The position numbers and the translations under genes were made by a program. DNA of 64,000 nucleotides from NCBI GenBank assembly GCA_047967505.1, contig CM106539.1; one strand, given 5' to 3'. Within the stretch, counting starts at the first letter, position 1. Every line of letters starts with the position of its first letter. Source of the DNA: Dipteris shenzhenensis. Taxonomy: Eukaryota; Polypodiophyta; Polypodiopsida; Gleicheniales. The notes under the pieces were generated by a model. It saw only the letters and a list, made by a program, of their open reading frames with translations. It did no database searches and was not told where the DNA came from. This document shows positions 62,461-64,000 of the stretch, piece by piece.

Positions 62461-64000
62461 CCACCTCCCCTCCATATAGTCTATCGACAGATTCTGCACA
62501 GTTCGCCAACGCCTTTATTAATTCGCCATCTCCAAATTGCCCATTGCGCTTACGTTCATCCAACTTTCCACCATTATTATTAATTATGCTTAGGTTAATC
62601 AGACTTTTGGTCCTCTATACCTAGCGTACTAATACTAATTGCCTTTTTTTCAACATTGTGGGCACCTATTCGATCATATATTGTTTTTCTTTTACGAAAG
62701 ACATGAAGAACAACCTTATGTCGCCGTGGCTACACTTGTGCAATGTGGATTGATCCAACAGTCGTGTATTCTATCTCACAAAACAATGAAGGAACTCAGT
62801 CCATGAAAAGCTCTCGATGACAAACCCCTCCTCTCAAGAACAAGAAGAGTAAGAATGCCTCAAAGGAGGGCTTACTGCCTTGATAAGAGTAAGGGATTTA
62901 ACTCATGAAAGGAGTGTGAGCACCATAGGCTCTGGAGGATTTGGGGGAGAGGGGAGAGGGGGAAAGTAAGAGATAGCTAATTGGACACTAAGTTGCATTC
63001 CAACAAAAGTGAAAATATAGTCGTGGAACCCTCAAGGTTTTTTCCTATCTAGATCGTGCAATCTACACCATTCTCAAGGTTAGGGGTAGGTTTTTTGCCA
63101 TAAGCCTATCTAGATGGTGCAATTTACACCATGTTCAACAAAAATCTTAAATCAAAGTAGTCATCGATGTAGACCCTACTTCATAAAACAAGTGTGCACA
63201 AGAACTCACTCTGAGATCTGGGATACTAGGCAGCAGTAATCAGGAGCAAGATGTGCCAAAGTATATTTCACCTTATACAAAAGATACCTCGCACAAGTTG
63301 TTCACAACTCTTACAGTAGACCTACTGCTCATGTACCTCAGGGCGTGATCTAGATCTACTGTGAAACTGAGCAGAACTTAGTGTACCTCAGGGAAATCTA
63401 CCCTTTGCACTCGCTCTGCTGCATGCTCTCTATGAGTTTCAATGGCCTTTAGTAAGTGCTGTGCAAGTACCATTTCCAGGCTCTAGCCCCTAGCCCCTTA
63501 TGGGGCCTTTCTATAGGGAGGGGATAGTAGGCCCCCCCTTGAAACCAAGTGGTCTGTAAACTCTCCAATCTGTAAATGGCCGACTAGCAAGTGAATTCCA
63601 GATCGTCAGACTGCCTGCCGATTGCTGCTAGGCTACTTATGCCCCAACTACCCAAGTGCTTGGCCCTTTTATGGGCCCACACATAGCCATGGCCTACACT
63701 TCCACCACCTAAGCTTGCCCTAAACTTCTGCCTACACAGCTATCTTGGTAGCCCATCTTCTCCTAGATCTTGCTGCCATTTCCTGTAGCCAATCTCCATC
63801 TCTTCAAGCAACTTTGTTGTTACTTGCTATCAAAGCAAACATATTGCCTACAAGAACTCCCAATGGTGGATGCAAATGGCGATAGTGTCATTTATCACGG
63901 TCCTTCTCGTAGCAGTGGTACGAGAGATGCTCTATGTCATGTCGTAACCTCAAAACTTGCTTGGGCTGGCTACTTGTTGTGCCACTGGCTGTGGAACTAG
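62461..64000. other. Intergenic to window end
   Basis: A 61-bp imperfect duplication at 63044-63140 (units starting cctatctagatcgtgcaat and cctatctagatggtgcaat). The frame open to the right edge (63770-64000) has no recognisable motif. Confidence 0.45.

Noticed and set aside
62039-62563. 174-codon minus-strand gene
   Set aside because: Much of it is the reverse reading of a CT-rich low-complexity tract; no motif or splice context.

Overview
The window looks like nuclear DNA of a land plant with a large, repeat-rich genome. It has spliced genes with GT-AG introns, a cytosolic ribosomal protein gene with a plant-type telo-box, Ty1/copia elements primed by initiator tRNA-Met, LINEs and many decayed tandem repeats. 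A long exon resembling the ciliary protein CFAP53 suggests a lineage with swimming sperm (bryophyte, lycophyte, fern, cycad or Ginkgo). That placement is inference; no species can be named.

Host genes are few. The best is a complete four-exon gene for 60S ribosomal protein L23 (uL14), minus strand, 25598-26526. A 1072-bp coiled-coil exon like CFAP53 lies at 12107-13178 (minus). Two exons that splice in frame into the C-terminus of an unrecognised protein lie at 1749-2070 (minus). Several coding relics with in-frame stops (1131-1450, 11307-11635, 22079-22470) and two related BED-like finger fragments (44.1-45.4 kb) are also present.

Mobile DNA dominates. 3.6-8.4 kb holds a truncated copia element fused to a truncated LINE, both minus. 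14.2-17.0 kb is a decayed LINE with an internal 389-bp duplication. 29282-36362 is a structurally complete copia element: 257-bp LTRs, AGAGC target duplication, initiator-Met primer site, an unusually long 2.35-kb leader, and gag-pol ruined by stops, a frameshift and an integrase deletion. 38.6-41.7 kb is an older copia. 43.3-44.1 kb is the 3' end of another, minus. 48094-50663 is a non-autonomous LTR element with an ACCCG target duplication, a primer site, a polypurine tract and no recognisable pol. 50.7-53.7 kb holds further copia pieces, minus.

The rest is intergenic DNA with many tandem duplications (35-389 bp). These include a hairpin-forming 32-bp minisatellite at 58.9-59.1 kb and a 57-bp array at 61.4 kb interrupted by a short element that has a second copy at 13.6 kb. 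No CRISPR, operon, plasmid or phage feature is present, and no tRNA or rRNA gene was recognised.

I found no clear new biological system. The best candidates for a second look are the non-autonomous LTR element and its likely copia driver, the short two-copy element at 13.6/61.6 kb, the ciliary gene, and the paired BED-like fingers.
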